A stretch of 64,000 nucleotides of DNA, from NCBI RefSeq assembly GCF_024139115.2, contig NC_085141.1, forward strand, positions 129,765,822-129,829,821, read 5' to 3'. Below, in pieces: positions 22,655 to 34,200 of this stretch. How positions within the stretch are numbered: position 1 is the stretch's first letter; each line of letters begins with the position of its first letter. The position numbers were made by a program, and so were the translations under genes. Below the pieces are notes generated by a model, which was not told the origin of the DNA, searched no databases, and saw only the letters and a program-made list of their open reading frames with translations. The stretch is from Armigeres subalbatus. Taxonomy: Eukaryota; Arthropoda; Insecta; Diptera; Culicidae.

Positions 22655-23115
22655 AGGGGAACTGCTCCTGGAATTCCCATGACAACGATATTCATCCCAT
22701 CAAAAACAAAGCAATGGAAAGCAATTTGATTTGTTTCTTATTTTTGTGATTTTGTTTCCAAAAGAAGCATGAAATTGGTGCTGTATTGCTTTGTTTCACT
22801 ATAAGCCGTGCGGTAAAACGCGCGGCTACAAAGCAAGACCATGCTGAGGGTGGCTGGGTTCGATTCCCGGTGCCGCTTTAGGTAATTTTCGGATTGGAAA
22901 TTGTCTCGACTTCCCTGGGCATAAAAGTATCATCGTATTAGCCTCATGATATACGAATGGAAAAATGGTAACTTGGCTTAGAAACCTCGCAGGTCATAAC
23001 TGTGGAAGTGCTTAATGAACACTAAGCTGCGCGGCGGCTCTGTCCCAGTGTGGGGATGTAATGCCAATAAGAGAAAAAAAGAAGAAGAAAAGATAGAGAT
23101 CGGAACAGTTCCCCT
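22655..23115. mobile_element. MITE with AGGGGAACTG ends in the LINE tail, carrying a SINE
   Basis: The left end AGGGGAACTGCTCC is mirrored by GGAACAGTTCCCCT at the right end. Flanks CAATAAAT (22647-22654) and AAATAAAT (23116-23123) agree at 7 of 8 positions, suggesting an 8-bp target duplication in the AATAAA-rich LINE tail. A SINE fills most of the interior. Confidence 0.7.
22801..23090 (+). mobile_element. tRNA-derived SINE, second copy
   Basis: A box AGCCGTGCGGTAAAACG and B box GGTTCGATTCCC, body block CTCGACTTCCCTGGGCATA, 3' end GTAATGCCAATAAGAG with an AAG-rich tail. The first bases of the head seen at 7386 are missing. Located inside the MITE at 22655-23115. Confidence 0.85.
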
Positions 23116-24774
23116 AAATAAATACACGAGAAAGGCATCAACACTGCTAGGTGGATGATTCTGCGTTTTAATCACTTTTTACACTAGTGATAAGACGAGG
23201 TTGTACTATCCCATTAGATTACCATAACTACCTGCTATATGCAGACCAATGACTATTTTAGGAAGGTTGCCTATAGTTTGTCCATGGTATCAAGTAAGGA
23301 TTCGTTATATCGATTTTGCGGAATACCAATCAACAAGAGATCAAATTGTGAAAGATATGGTTGATTACGACATCGGTAAATTTGCTAATATCTCGCAACA
23401 AATTGAAGGACCAGTCCAACGACGAACTGGTACATAGTTGAAATATTTCTCACATGATCAACACGTCTCTTCACGATCGACCTAACCATCAGCATCATGC
23501 TAGCAGTTCAGTTAGCAGCCACTTCTGCGACTAACCAGCTGGCGTGATGGCTCGGAGGTGCACTATATTCTCGCACACCATAGTACTTACTGGGGGATTA
23601 ACTTCGCAGACCATTACCATCAGGTTCGCAAGTAGGAGCACTCACTTTGGCGTGATCTTTTTAGCCATTATTCAAACAGCGAACGCTGGCTCTGTCAGTG
23701 AGAGTGTTTACTGATCAACAGTTTTTTTTGTTCTCCCGCGGTGATGTGAAGTGTGTGTTTTTGCTCTTCTTGTAGAGGTTCATAATCGTCGACGTTCTGT
23801 CGAATAGATTTATTTTATAACTTTCTTGATAATAAACTGAAAGATTTCTATGATTTTTCTTGATTCTAAAACAAAGTACATGATCAGGAAGCACAACCAT
23901 GCTGGACCCGTGTTACAATAAACAAAAGAAAAAAAATGCGTGTTTTCACAATTGATAATTGACCCGATCGGTTATTACCTTTCGGTGTTATGGACAACAC
24001 GTTGTTTATACCAAGAGTTTCCTCTTGAAATCATTACAGAAATTATTGCAGCAAATAAGTGTAAATTAATGGAAATAATGAAATCTATCTCCCAAAGTAT
24101 TATTCTGACCTGCGTTAAAAAAAACATATAGAAAACATAAAGGAAGGAACCATCGCCACTAGCTAGGTGGATTAATATGGGTTTTTATGAATATCTTTAC
24201 CCACTAGAAATGTTTGGGAAACTGTTTCATCTTAAAAGCTCAAGTATTTGATCACCGCTTGTCTGGGATGGTGACTAAACTACCAGCAGCTATGATAGAT
24301 CGCAAATGCAATAGCATGAATAGTATGTTATAAAATGCACAACCAAAATGGAATACAAACACTCTTAGCATTAAACAATAGCATAAAAAATCAGATCGCT
24401 GTGAGAAGCTTGGCTGGCAGGCGCGTGACGGCAGAAGCACAGAAGTAGCGAAAAGTAGATTCGCAAGGCTCGTTTGCCATTCAGAGACAGGTATATCTCG
24501 ATGTTGCATACGCGCCAATCTTTATTGTAAACTTATTTACATTTCGAGGTGAAATTGTACTTACAGAATTTGGAAATCCTTTTTTTGTGTGCTCATCTTA
24601 TTTTACAGTAAATTGTTCAAAATAATAAAAGTTCCAGTTAAAAAACGTAGACGCTCCTTTTTCTCAAAAGAACAAATCTGGTTCAATAGGCAAATAAAGA
24701 AGGCAGCCCTTACTTTGCACCGTTCAATGTGGAAAAACGATCCATTAAAAAATGAAAAACGATCCATAAATAAC
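23116..24774. other. No supported gene; dispersed repeat words
   Basis: The words GAGAAAGGC ... CTAGGTGGAT at about 23128-23160 recur at about 24140-24190 and 33450-33500 (GCTAGGTGGATTAAT), marking an unclassified dispersed repeat. The frame 23249-23437 (62 codons, FAEYQSTRDQIVKDMV) is not AT-biased but matches nothing recognised; it could be an isolated exon or chance. Confidence 0.4.
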
Positions 24775-25444
24775 ATCTGAATGTTCCATAAAACGCTACC
24801 ATAAATCCATAAAATAGTTCGAGAGATTCCACAAAGAATATTTTTATGATCCATAAAACTTTGAAAAATGGTCCATAAAAACTATATATTGATCCATGAA
24901 ATATCAAATTTGCGCAATTAATATCCTAATGATGATCCATAATTTCAGCCATATGATCCATAATTTTGGTCATATGATCCATAATATTGATAATGTGATC
25001 CATAATGCTTGGAAAGAAGGCCAATGAAACTATATTAATTGATCCACACATTTTATAAAATCTATGGATCATTTATCAAAATTTATGGATCATATCACCA
25101 AAACTATGAATCATTTGAACAAAGTTATGGACCAAATGGCCAGAATTATGGATCATATGACTAAAATTATGGATCATATTACTGAAATTATGGATCATCA
25201 TCACGATAAAAAAATGCGCAAATTTGAAGTTTTATGGATCAAAATATAGTTTTTTATGGATCATTTGTCATATTTTCATGGGAAAATAGCAAGAATTGTA
25301 ATGTTTTTCTTGACCATGTTTATGGAACATATTTCCTAATTAATTGCTAAATTTTAGCTTAGTTATGGATCGAAAAATTATTCTTTATGGAATCTCATTA
25401 ACTGTTTTATGGATTTATGGTAGCATTTTAAGGAACATTCAGAT
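24775..25444. mobile_element. Foldback MITE with internal GATCCATAA array
   Basis: Ends ATCTGAATGTTCC / GGAACATTCAGAT are inverted, with arms alignable through GCTACCATAAATCCATAAAA. The left half carries repeated GATCCATAATTT and the right half its complement AAATTATGGATC, about a dozen copies in all, so the whole 670 bp can fold back. Open frames such as 25064-25249 (MDHLSKFMDHITK repeats) come from the array. Confidence 0.85.
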
Positions 25445-25475
25445 TCTCTCTCTCTCTCTCTCTCTCTCTCTTCTT
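25445..25475. repeat. CT microsatellite
   Basis: About 13 CT units immediately outside the foldback MITE, followed by a C10 run at about 25492. Confidence 0.9.
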
Positions 25476-25479
25476 TTGA

Positions 25480-26086
25480 CCCACTGACACACCCCCCCCC
25501 CTTCACAAACCCGAACTGTTATAGACTTCTTGTACATATATAGGCTACTTACAGGCTAATTACTCAAGCGTGGTATATTTTGTTAGTAAAATACCAGACA
25601 CATAACAATTTTATTCCGGTGCGTTATGCTCATTCAATCTCAGGAGCACAGGATGCAGGTGTGATCGCTTTTCGGGAAAGAAAACCAACCTGGAGAGTGA
25701 CAACCATTGTTCGCTCACTTCGACTGCCGCCAAACGTTGGTTTGCTCTTTTTCTTTCATATTCGAGTCTTATCGTGGCGCCAAGAATGTAAATGGTAGTA
25801 GCTTATGTGGACCAAATATGTTGCTTGAGGCTTTCGTACAGATAGCGTGGTGGTGAGTGAGAGGTAAAAGTGATGAAACGAAAAAGGATTTTCATCTAAT
25901 AGGCAAGATTTTCGTTTATCTTCCCAGGCTATTTCTGGAGAAAGATTGATGGGTGAAAGATGATCCTCAACATAAACAACGAAAAAAAGTTCTCCCTTGG
26001 TCCGAAAAACGCTTGCTTTGGTCTCATTGAAACGAAAAGTCGAAACCCTGAATTATTCGTTTAACATTGAAATATCTGAACATACA
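25480..26086. other. No gene seen
   Basis: The frame 25580-25798 (72 codons) has no recognised domain. No element ends found. Confidence 0.4.
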
Positions 26087-26518
26087 CCCCCGGAAATAAT
26101 TATAAGGGATTCGATGATTTTCATATAAAATGGTCATGTTTGAGAACTAAAATCTCGATTTCTAGTTATTAGATTGAGGACATATCTGGGATCCCAGAAA
26201 ATGACCTAAATTTTCAATTAATGATGGTTTTTTATATGCATGTTTACCCAAAAGGCACGTTTCATTTAGAAATAAATATAAAACCACCACTTTTATATGG
26301 AGGTCTATACAAGTGGATTGGATTTATAATTATTTCCAGCTCAAACGTGCCTTTTGAGAAATCATGCATACAAAAAACCATCATTAATTGAATATTTAAG
26401 TCATTTAGGCTGCCAAATATGTCCTCAATCTAGATGGAAATGTTAGAAATCGAGATTTTTGCCTCAAACATGATTTATTTGAATGAAAATCACCGAATAT
26501 TTAATAATTTTCGGGGAC
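26087..26518. mobile_element. MITE with about 190-bp inverted arms
   Basis: The arms begin CCCCCGGAAATAATTATAAG and end CTTAT-like/TTTTCGGGG. They share CATGTTTGAG, AAAATCTCGATTTCTA, GATTGAGGACATAT, CAATTAATGATGGTTTTTT and AAAAGGCACGTTT, with a short centre. ACATA lies on both flanks and may be a target duplication, but the exact boundary is uncertain. Confidence 0.8.
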
Positions 26519-27141
26519 ATATTATCCGTGAAGTATTTTGCATATACATTTTTGAAATTAGTTTTTTTCATATTAACTTTTTACCTTTACGTTTATTTTT
26601 ATCCAATTCGAACCATACCATTTTCCATGTCACGAAGAAGCCACGGAAAAAGCTTAACACATAAAAATAGCAAAAATTGGTTGAAAATGTAAAAAAAATA
26701 ATAATTTTCTAATGCATTAGTATGAAGTTAATTTGAACTTTCCCCTTGGTTCATATAAACGAAAACAAAGTATGAAAGTAGTAGAAAAAGTCCGGGGAAA
26801 CAGATTAAAAATGTTTGCGCCAATCATAGATACAGCCATTTGGAAAAAAACGTTTTTTTTTCCGAAAAAAACCCTCAATAACTTTTGTTCCACAGGAGAT
26901 ATCGAGAAGATATGGTCACGGAAAGTTGCACCTTGCAAAGTTATAAAAGTGGACTGAACACCACATTGCTGAGAAATTTTAAACGAAAAAGCAAAAAAAA
27001 AAAAAACTGTTTTTAGGGTCACCCTAAGTATATTAAAAAAAATGCTCTAATTCGGTCAATTTAGGACCTAGAGAAACATTTTTTAAGCAAAAATTTTGGA
27101 AACTAGCTGATCTACAACAATGAATTCTTGTATCTCTGTAC
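26519..27141. other. No supported gene; possible unclassified element
   Basis: Open frames (26434-26664, 26717-27022 on the minus strand) are Phe/Lys-rich translations of A/T runs. A TTAGGGTCACCCTAA palindrome at about 27014-27028 resembles a DNA-transposon end, but no partner was found. Confidence 0.4.
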
Positions 27142-27343
27142 ATTATTATTTATTTATTCAGACTAAGGCCGAAGTGGCCTGTGCGGTATATAAGAGTCTT
27201 CTCCTTTCGGCTCGGTCCATGGCTACACGTCGCCAACCACGCAGTCTACGGAGGGTCCGCAAGTCATCTTCCGCCTGATCAATCCACCTTGCCCGCTGCG
27301 CCTGTCGGATCGTTGTCGAGAACCATTTTCACCGGGTTATTGT

Positions 27344-27728
27344 CAGGGATTGAACTTATCATTTCATTATCATTTAGTATTCAGCAAATAACTCACTCCA
27401 GAGATGGAACTCCGGCGGACTTCTAGCTCTTTTTCCCCTCTACAACTTTGTCTAAGGGTACATTGCTCTATGTCTAATACTTACAGCGTGAAACGCTAAT
27501 GGCACTTATTATACTAAATGATAATAAGTGTTATTATTATTTAGTATGTTAAATGATACTAGCGTTTCACGCTGTAAGTATTAGACATAGAGCAATGTAC
27601 CCTTAGACAAAGTTGTAAAGGGGAAATAGCGCCAGAAGTCCGCCATTCAACACTTTTCGGAATTCCGCCTCTGAAATAAGTTATTAGCTGAATACTAAAT
27701 GATAATGAAATGATAAGTTCAATCCCTG
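27344..27728. mobile_element. hAT-type MITE in the LINE
   Basis: Perfect 8-bp target duplication GTTATTGT at 27336-27343 and 27729-27736. Ends CAGGGATTGAACTT / AAGTTCAATCCCTG are exact inverted repeats, and the arms run for about 180 bp each (GCGTTTCACGCTGTAAGTAT, TAGACATAGAGCAATGTACC). An 8-bp duplication and CAGGG termini fit the hAT superfamily. Confidence 0.9.
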
Positions 27729-28140
27729 GTTATTGTCCGACATTCTGGCTACGTGCCCGGCCCACCGCAGTCTTCAGATTTTCGCGGTGTGAACGATGGA
27801 TGGTTCTCCCTACAACTGATGCAACTCGTGGTTCATTCGCCTCCTCCACATACCGTCCGCCATCTGCATAGATGGTACGCAGCACTTTCCTTTCGAAAAC
27901 TCCGAGTGCGCGTTGGTCCTCCACGAGCATCGTCCAGGTCTCGTGTCCGTAGAGGACTACCGGTCTAATGAGCGTTTTGTAGATGGTCAGTTTGGTACGG
28001 CGGTGAACTCTATTCGATCGGAGCGTCTTGCGGAGTCCAAAGTATGTACGATTTCCAGCCATTATGCGTCTCCGAATTTCTCTGCTGGTATCATTTTCGG
28101 CAGTCACCAGTGAGCCCAAGTACACAAATTCTTCTACCAC
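27729..28140 (-). pseudogene. LINE post-RT region
   Basis: 136 codons beginning EEFVYLGSLVTAENDTSREI, then YKTLIRPVVLYGHETWTM, LGVFERKVLRTI and HRSHRENLKTAVG, and cut by the MITE at 27728. Beyond the MITE (27142-27335) the frame content resumes with the MVLDND-like and GRRR-like C-terminal region and the 3' UTR. This is the family's connector and C-terminal domain. Confidence 0.8.
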
Positions 28141-28181
28141 CTAAATTTCGTCACCACCGATGCCAACTCGCGGTGGGTGGC

Positions 28182-29415
28182 TCACATTGTCTCACAACCT
28201 CTTCCTATCATGTACTTCGTCTTCGACGTGTTGATGACTAGTCCGATCCCCTTGGCTTCCCTCTTCAGTCTGATGTAGGCTTCCTCCATCTTCTCAAAGT
28301 TACGTGCCATAATATCTATGTCGTCGGCGAAGCCAAATAGCTGGACGGACTTATTGAAAATTGTACCACTCGTGTTAATCCTTGCTCTTCGTATTACCCC
28401 TTCCAAAGCAATGTTGAATAGCAGACACGAAAGACCATCACCTTGCCGTAACCCTCTGCGGGTTTCGAAGGGACTCGAGAATGCCCCTGAAACTCGAACT
28501 ACGCACATCACCCGATCCATCGTCGCTTTGATCAACCGTGTCAGTTTATCCGGAAATCCGTTTTCGTACGTTAGCTGCCATAGCTGGTCCCGATCGATTG
28601 TATCATACGCGGCTTTGAAGTCGATGAATAGATGATGTGTGGGCACGTTGTATTCGCGGCATTTCTGCAGTACTTGACGAATGGCGAATACCTGGTCCGT
28701 GGTGGAGCGTTCGCCCATAAAACCCACCTGGTACTGCCCCACGAACTCCCTTGCAATTGGTGCTAGTCTACGGCATAACATTTGGGAGAGTACTTTGTAG
28801 GCGGCGTTCAGCAATGTGATTGCGCGGTAGTTGCTACAGTCCAGCTTATCGCCCTTTTTGTAGATGGGACACACGACACCTTCCATCCACTCCTGCGGCA
28901 AAACTTCCTCCTCCCAAATCTTGGTAATGGCCCAGTGCAGCGCTCTAGCCAGTGCCTCACCACCGTGTTTAAATAGCTCTCCTGGTAGTTGGTCAACCCC
29001 AGGGGCTTTGTTGTTCTTCGGCCGGCCAATCTCCTCCTGGATTTCCTGGAGATCAGGAGCCGGTAGAATTATGTCCTGCGCATGTTCCCCCAGGTCCATC
29101 ACCATACCGCCATCTTCGTCTGCCACATCGCCATTCAGGTGCTCTTCGTAGTGCTGCCACCACCTTTGGATCACCTCACGCTCGTTCGTAAGAAGGTTCC
29201 CGTTTATGTCCTTACACATATCAGGCTGTGGCACGTGGCCCTTACGTGAACGGTTCAACTTCTCATAGAACTTCCGTGTGCTATTAGCGCGGTATAGTTG
29301 CTCCGTCTCTTCACGGTATCGATCTTCCTGCTGACGCTTTTTCCTCCGGAAAATCGAGTTTTGTGCGTGCGGTGTTGCAGCAATCTCGCCCATGCTGCAT
29401 TCTTCTCTTCTACTC
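28182..29415 (-). pseudogene. LINE reverse transcriptase domain
   Basis: The frame 29393-28182 codes 403 residues. RT motifs in order: NNKAPGVDQLPGEL (residues 127-140), CSNYRAITLLNAAYK (186-200), HLFIDFKAAYDTIDRD with catalytic Asp 258, TRRGLRQGDGLSCLLFN (311-327), GFADDIDIMA with catalytic Asp pair 357/358, and INTSKTKY near the end. The first Met is not a real start: EEKNAAWARLLQ, the normal upstream sequence, is in another frame at about 29370-29410, so a frameshift near 29340 precedes it. All RT catalytic residues are present. A nonsense codon and frameshift near 28140-28180 separate it from the post-RT region. Confidence 0.9.
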
Positions 29416-30106
29416 CGTACATAAAAAACAATATTTTATTTTTTTTAATGTGGTCCATTCACAATAAAGCCCCAGCTATTGGGATCAACTTTTTAGAACA
29501 TCTAACAATCCAGCTTGTCCTTTACTTGGAAATTTTCACCACCTCACTTATGATCGTCATCACCCGTTTTAAAACCCAAAAGAATGCGTATTGTCCTCGT
29601 CTTTCGGGAAAGTCTCCGGCCGGAATGTTGCATGAACATAAAGAAACACTCCTCGGCTATGTGATCTTTTCGGGATCGGTGAGCTTACGCCTTCAGGCAG
29701 GCCTCTTTGTGATAATAATGCGAGATACTTTGTTTCTGCAATACTTTTCTGATACATTCCCTGGTGACAATAAGTCGCATTAATCTAGCTAGATAGTTAT
29801 ATATCGGAAACAAATGTTATCAAGTTTATTGACAATAACAGGGAATTGACTGTGGAATTTACTGAGTAGAAGTTTTATCAAAACTGGGTATCGAAAAGTG
29901 ATTCCTACTGCTGACTATGACTTATACAATTATAGTTATGCTATGCTTGCTTGTAAGGATTTAATACTTTTAGACAACTTAGGGACTTTTTTAAACCGGT
30001 GCTTGATACTTATATGCTTGAACTACTCTCAAAAAACAAATCCTACAGTTCAATCAAAGTTAATTGCCTATTTCCGGCGATTAAACCACCCGACTTGGAC
30101 GGTCAT
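29416..30106. other. No supported gene
   Basis: A frame of 161 codons (29298-29783, plus) overlaps the LINE and runs into unique DNA without motifs. From about 30050 the sequence matches the outer arm of the MITE at 56.2-57 kb (ATTAAACCACCCGACT) in reverse. Confidence 0.45.
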
Positions 30107-30196
30107 TTACAATGTTATGAAAACTCATATGTGAATATGTACGTGGACATCCACATAACGTACATATTCACATATGAGTTTTCATAACATTGTAAA
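30050..30196. mobile_element. Deleted MITE reduced to a hairpin
   Basis: 30107-30144 and 30160-30196 are inverted copies (TTTACAATGTTATGAAAACT ...) around GTGGACATCCAC, which itself folds, so the whole 90 bp is one hairpin. The same arm sequence bounds the MITE at 56.24-56.58 kb. The core was lost here. Confidence 0.75.
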
Positions 30197-30389
30197 CAAA
30201 TCCTACAATTATTGTATAAAATCATGGCATATACAATTCTGCATGAAAATTTAAAATAATACAAAAACGTAACTTTTCAATACTTCAATACATAAGGTTT
30301 TTTTACAGAATTGAGATGGTGTCTGTATGTGTGTATGTGTTTTTTTCTTCCTAAGCAATGTCAATGTCAATGAGGGGAAATCAACAGTT
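30197..30389. other. Short AT-rich spacer
   Basis: No features beyond A/T runs. Confidence 0.4.
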
Positions 30390-31199
30390 TTTTTTTATTT
30401 CTTTATTATCGTGATTTTTTATATTATTTATAAGTTCATCACGTACTCTGCTCAACAGACATCATGGGTTGTCCAGGAAGTGCGAGGTTAGGGACCACCT
30501 CCAACAGCAAACGAGGGAGGCAGGACTACATCCCCGACCCGCTAAACCGTTTCCATTGCCGTCAAGTCCATCGTCCCTTCGGTACAACCAGAAAGTAATG
30601 CTTCAAAGGGGGGCCAGCGCACAACGCACCCTCGAGGTTAGCTGCGTGTCCTTGCAGCATCGAACACCGTGACTCGCTTTTTAGAAGAACACCATGGTAT
30701 CGTGCCAGCGCATTGCCGGCTTTCCAGGTAGCCTTACCACGCCCTATGTCCTCGGAAGGTGGGAAGGGTCGACTTCGCGCCTGCTTCCCTCTGCACGACT
30801 GATATCAAGAATGATGATGCCGCGTGCACCCCAAATTAACCTCTCTGCGATAGGGCCTATTCGCCAACGCACAGAGGGACTTGACGACGCGGTGCCTACG
30901 CCTGCCCCAGCCTTGACGAGGACCCCTTTCCGTCCTCGGGTTCGGAACCCACCCGGTTGACCGACGCCGCGAAAGCGACGATACCATGTTGTTCTTCGCG
31001 CGGCCACTTGTTCGATAAAAGGGTCGAGTTCGACCACAGGGCACCAGTATGACCCATGAAGCCGACTCCGATCCCTTGGACCACCTCTTATTTGCGCCTG
31101 AACTAGCCATTCCTCGAGTCCACCACCTGCCACCTTCTGTGTAGCTTCGAGACGATTTGGACGATAGCCGATAAAACGGCTTTCCAGCCAACTTTATCT

Positions 31200-31460
31200 T
31201 TACACATCCTCTGGACTAGGTTGTGCGGGGTAGTGCCCAGACCACATGTGGTCACGCATTGTGCGAAAACGCGGGCACACGAACAACACTCGTTCCGCCA
31301 TTTCCTCTAAACCATCGCACACCGGACACTCGGGCGAGGCCGAGTGTCCGAACCGGTGTAGATACTGTCTGAAACAACCATGGCCTGTAAAGACCTGGGT
31401 CAGGTGGAAAGTGATTTCTATATGGCGCCTCTTGACCCACGTATCTATCTCCGGTATCAA
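31200..31460 (-). pseudogene. R1-like ORF2 C-terminal zinc knuckle
   Basis: Contains HIEITFHLTQVFTGHGCF, then a CPVC ... VLFVCPRF cluster, the Cys/His motif found after the RT in R1 and related LINEs. A frameshift separates it from the RT. Confidence 0.75.
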
Positions 31461-31596
31461 CCTATGTGTTCATCTACCCTTAGTGGAACTGTCCCACGCC
31501 CGCCGCCATTTGACCATTGAGGCCAACCTGACATTCCTACGGATGCCTCTTGTGCCGCACATTTAGAATCACTTTATGTCTTCACCGAGAACGATG

Positions 31597-33115
31597 TCAA
31601 TAGGCATCATACCGGTGATGACGCAAAGTACGGTTCGCGCTCGCAACTCTTAGGCATATGAGCCTATACGTACTTTCTAACTTCGTTCTGTAGCACTTGT
31701 GGGCCGTGCCCCAAACTGGCCCCCCATACCTCAGTATAGACAGAGTGACACTTGCCAGAAGCTTGCGCTTGCTGGCATAAACCGCAGAGCTATCGGACAT
31801 CATCCGGGACAATGTCACTATAGCTGTGGAGGCACGCTTGCAGGCGTAATTGACGTGGCTACCAAAGGTGAGCTTATCGTCGATCATTACCCTCAAGAGT
31901 TTGATGGAGCGTTCAGAGGTGACCGCGCAGTTGCCTGTCCTTATCACCGCTTGTTGCTCCGACTTTCGGTTGTTAACAACAACGACCTCAGTCTTGTGGT
32001 GAGCCAGTTCTAACTTCCTGGAACTCATCCACTCCTCGACAATTGCGATCGAGTAGGCTGCAGTCAACTCCACCTCTTCGATCGATTCGCCGTAGACCTC
32101 CAGCGTAATATCGTCAGCGAAGCCGACGATTACCACGCCCACCGGGAACTTCAACCTCAAGACACCGTCGTACATGACCTTCCATAACATCGGACCCAGT
32201 ATAGAAACTTGCGGAACCCCTGAGGCTATGTCAACGCACTTCCGCCCCTCCTCCGTGTCGTATACCAGTACTCGATTCTGGAAGTAGCTTCCGAGAATCT
32301 TAAACAGGTACTCGGGAATTCCAAGACGCAGAAGCGCATCTGCAATAGCTGCCCAACTGGTACTATTTAATGCATTCATCACGTCGAGAGTCACTACTGC
32401 ACAATAGCGAACTCTCCTCCTCTTACGCTGGATAGCTATCTCCGCGGATTTGGTAACCGACAAGATAGCGTCTACGGTCGATTTACCCTTTCGGAAGCCA
32501 AACTGGTTACTCGATAGACCATCCGCACCATCCGTGCGCATCAACAACTTGCTGAGTATGATCTTCTCGAGCACCTTCCCCGCAGTATCAAGCAGGTATA
32601 TTGGTCTATATGCCGACGGATCCCCCGGTGGTTTTCCCGCCTTTGGCAATAAGACCAAGCTCTGCCTTTTCCATGCTGCAGGGAAGATTCCCTCGTCCAG
32701 GCATCTCTGCATGACAGATCTGAACATCTCGGGAGCCTCAGCAATGGCTGCTTTGATGGCTAGGTTCGGAATACCATCCGGTCCTGGCGCCTTACCTACA
32801 CTAAGGGACTGTGCAATCCCCGCAAGTTCCGCCACAGTTACTCTTCCCTCGTCGGCCAACCTGGTCCCTGGCTGCTCCACAAAGTGAGACCAGGGACTTG
32901 TGTCAGGACGTGGGAAGAGCCCCGCGATGATCCTCTCCAGCATCTCTGGAGACCGCTCTGTAGGGGCCATCGCACTTCGTGCCTCGGCCATTACGACCCT
33001 ATAGGCGTCACCCCATGGATTCGCGTTGGCACTTTGACACAGGCCCTCGAAGCTGGCTTGTTTGCTTGATCTAATCTCAGTCTTCAGAGCGGCTTGTTGT
33101 TTCCTATTGAAAATT
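31597..33115 (-). pseudogene. R1-like LINE reverse transcriptase
   Basis: 464 codons from the first Met (32991), with the frame open upstream to the truncation (about 33115, AALKTEIRSSKQASFEG). Motifs: GKAPGPDGIPN (residues 66-76), AYRPIYLLDTAGKVLEKI (128-144), NQFGFRKGKSTVDAI (162-176), VVTLDVMNALNS with catalytic Asp 203, SGVPQVSILGPMLWK (257-271) and VGFADDITL with catalytic Asp 293/294. In the fifth motif the usual GVPQGS is GVPQVS, a change that probably weakens activity. The frame ends just after the thumb region (YRLICLRVASANRTL), so the C-terminus is in other frames. Family: R1 clade by motif style. Confidence 0.85.
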
Positions 33116-33201
33116 GACCCGATGAAAATACATTGTTTTTTGCCAAAGGCTCCTCTTTCACCCCCTCCCCCACCCTAAAGGAAAAAAATTCTTCTACTGC
33201 A

Positions 33202-33343
33202 CTGCCGTAATCTGAAAAAGTGACGTATACGCCATTTTCCAAAAATTGGGTTAACGAATACTACTCATCGAGCTCTTTAACGCAAAATTGGGAAACAAGC
33301 ATGTTGTAAAATGGCTGTTACGTCACTTTCCAGATTACGGCAG
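33202..33343. mobile_element. 142-bp MITE with CTGCA duplication
   Basis: Ends CTGCCGTAATCTG / CAGATTACGGCAG, arms of about 37 bp including GTGACGTA / TACGTCAC-type palindromes, flanked by CTGCA at 33197-33201 and 33344-33348. Confidence 0.75.
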
Positions 33344-34200
33344 CTGCAGCAATGCATTCAAATGACTGCATATAGAGATAAAATGATGGAAAAAGTAAAA
33401 TCTATGTGCTAATTTGATCTGTCTTACATGTTTTTCTCAATTTCATAATGCGCGAGAAAGGCACAACCAACGCTAGGTGGATTAATCTGGGTTTTTATTA
33501 GAGTTTTCTTCTTCATCATAAACATAATTGTATAAAGAATTAAGTATTCTTGCGAATCAACTACTAAACGACCTGTTGCGAGCAAATCGGATAATGCTAA
33601 GTACCAAAAAGTGTGGCTCACAGTTTTGTACACATACAGACATCACATCAATTCGTCGAGATGAGTCGATTGGTATATAGCACTATGGGACCCCGAGCCT
33701 TCTATTTAAAGTTCGGTTTTGGTGTGATCCTATGCCTTTACGTATACTTTGTAACGAGAAAGACAAAACGGCGTTGGTAATAAAACGAGTTTAGTACTAT
33801 TCCATTAAATTTCATCACGTTTTGTAATCTTTACAGATACGTATTTCGACCTCAACTGTGAGGCCGTCTTCAGTGTGTCATTCATGACTTGATTTTCTCA
33901 ATTAAAAACGGTGTATGAAGTGTGATGCCACAAAATAATATTTAAAATTGAGATGATATGTTTATTTTACTGTAAGTAATAGAAAGTCCAACTCCGTACT
34001 GCAATAATTATTTTTAACTAAATGTTTTTTTGATTTTTTGAGTATGCTTTCTGCCTGAGGTATTCTTTTTGATATCATCTTTTCTGTTTCTTCTTCTTTG
34101 TGTGACATTTAATCACCTATAGCCTTTAAGCATATATACTGGTACATATGCAAGCACGCAAACGGTTATTATCAAAGAAAGTGGAAAAGTGAACGGAACT
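33344..34200. other. No gene; dispersed repeat blocks
   Basis: 33446-33500 matches the CTAGGTGGATTAAT repeat also at 23.1 and 24.15 kb. CAATTCGTCGAGATGAGTCG at about 33650 recurs in variant form near 40331-40352. 33825-33885 (TTTACAGATACGTATTTCG) looks like one arm of a common mosquito foldback repeat. None is assigned. Confidence 0.5.

Larger units (their letters stand above)
27142..29415 (-). mobile_element. 5'-truncated LINE, best copy of its family in the window
   Basis: Minus-strand non-LTR element from an AATAAATAAATAAT-type 3' tail (27142-27160) to a truncation near 29415 inside ORF2. The RT is nearly intact. The post-RT region is interrupted by a hAT-type MITE. The endonuclease is absent, so it is dead on arrival. 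Clade is not resolved from motifs alone; the RT and post-RT region resemble the mosquito LINEs often annotated as craniofacial development protein 2-like. Confidence 0.85.
30390..33115 (-). mobile_element. 5'-truncated R1-like LINE
   Basis: Minus-strand non-LTR element: ORF2 from mid-protein (about 33115) through RT, a frameshifted C-terminal zinc-knuckle region (31200-31460), a 3' UTR of about 700 bp and an A-rich tail (about 30390-30425). The endonuclease is missing. G+C content is visibly higher than the surroundings, typical of R1-clade copies. Confidence 0.85.

Noticed and set aside
25064..25249. Met/Asp/His repeat protein (MDHLSKFMDH)
   Set aside because: Translation of the mirrored GATCCATAA array of a foldback element.
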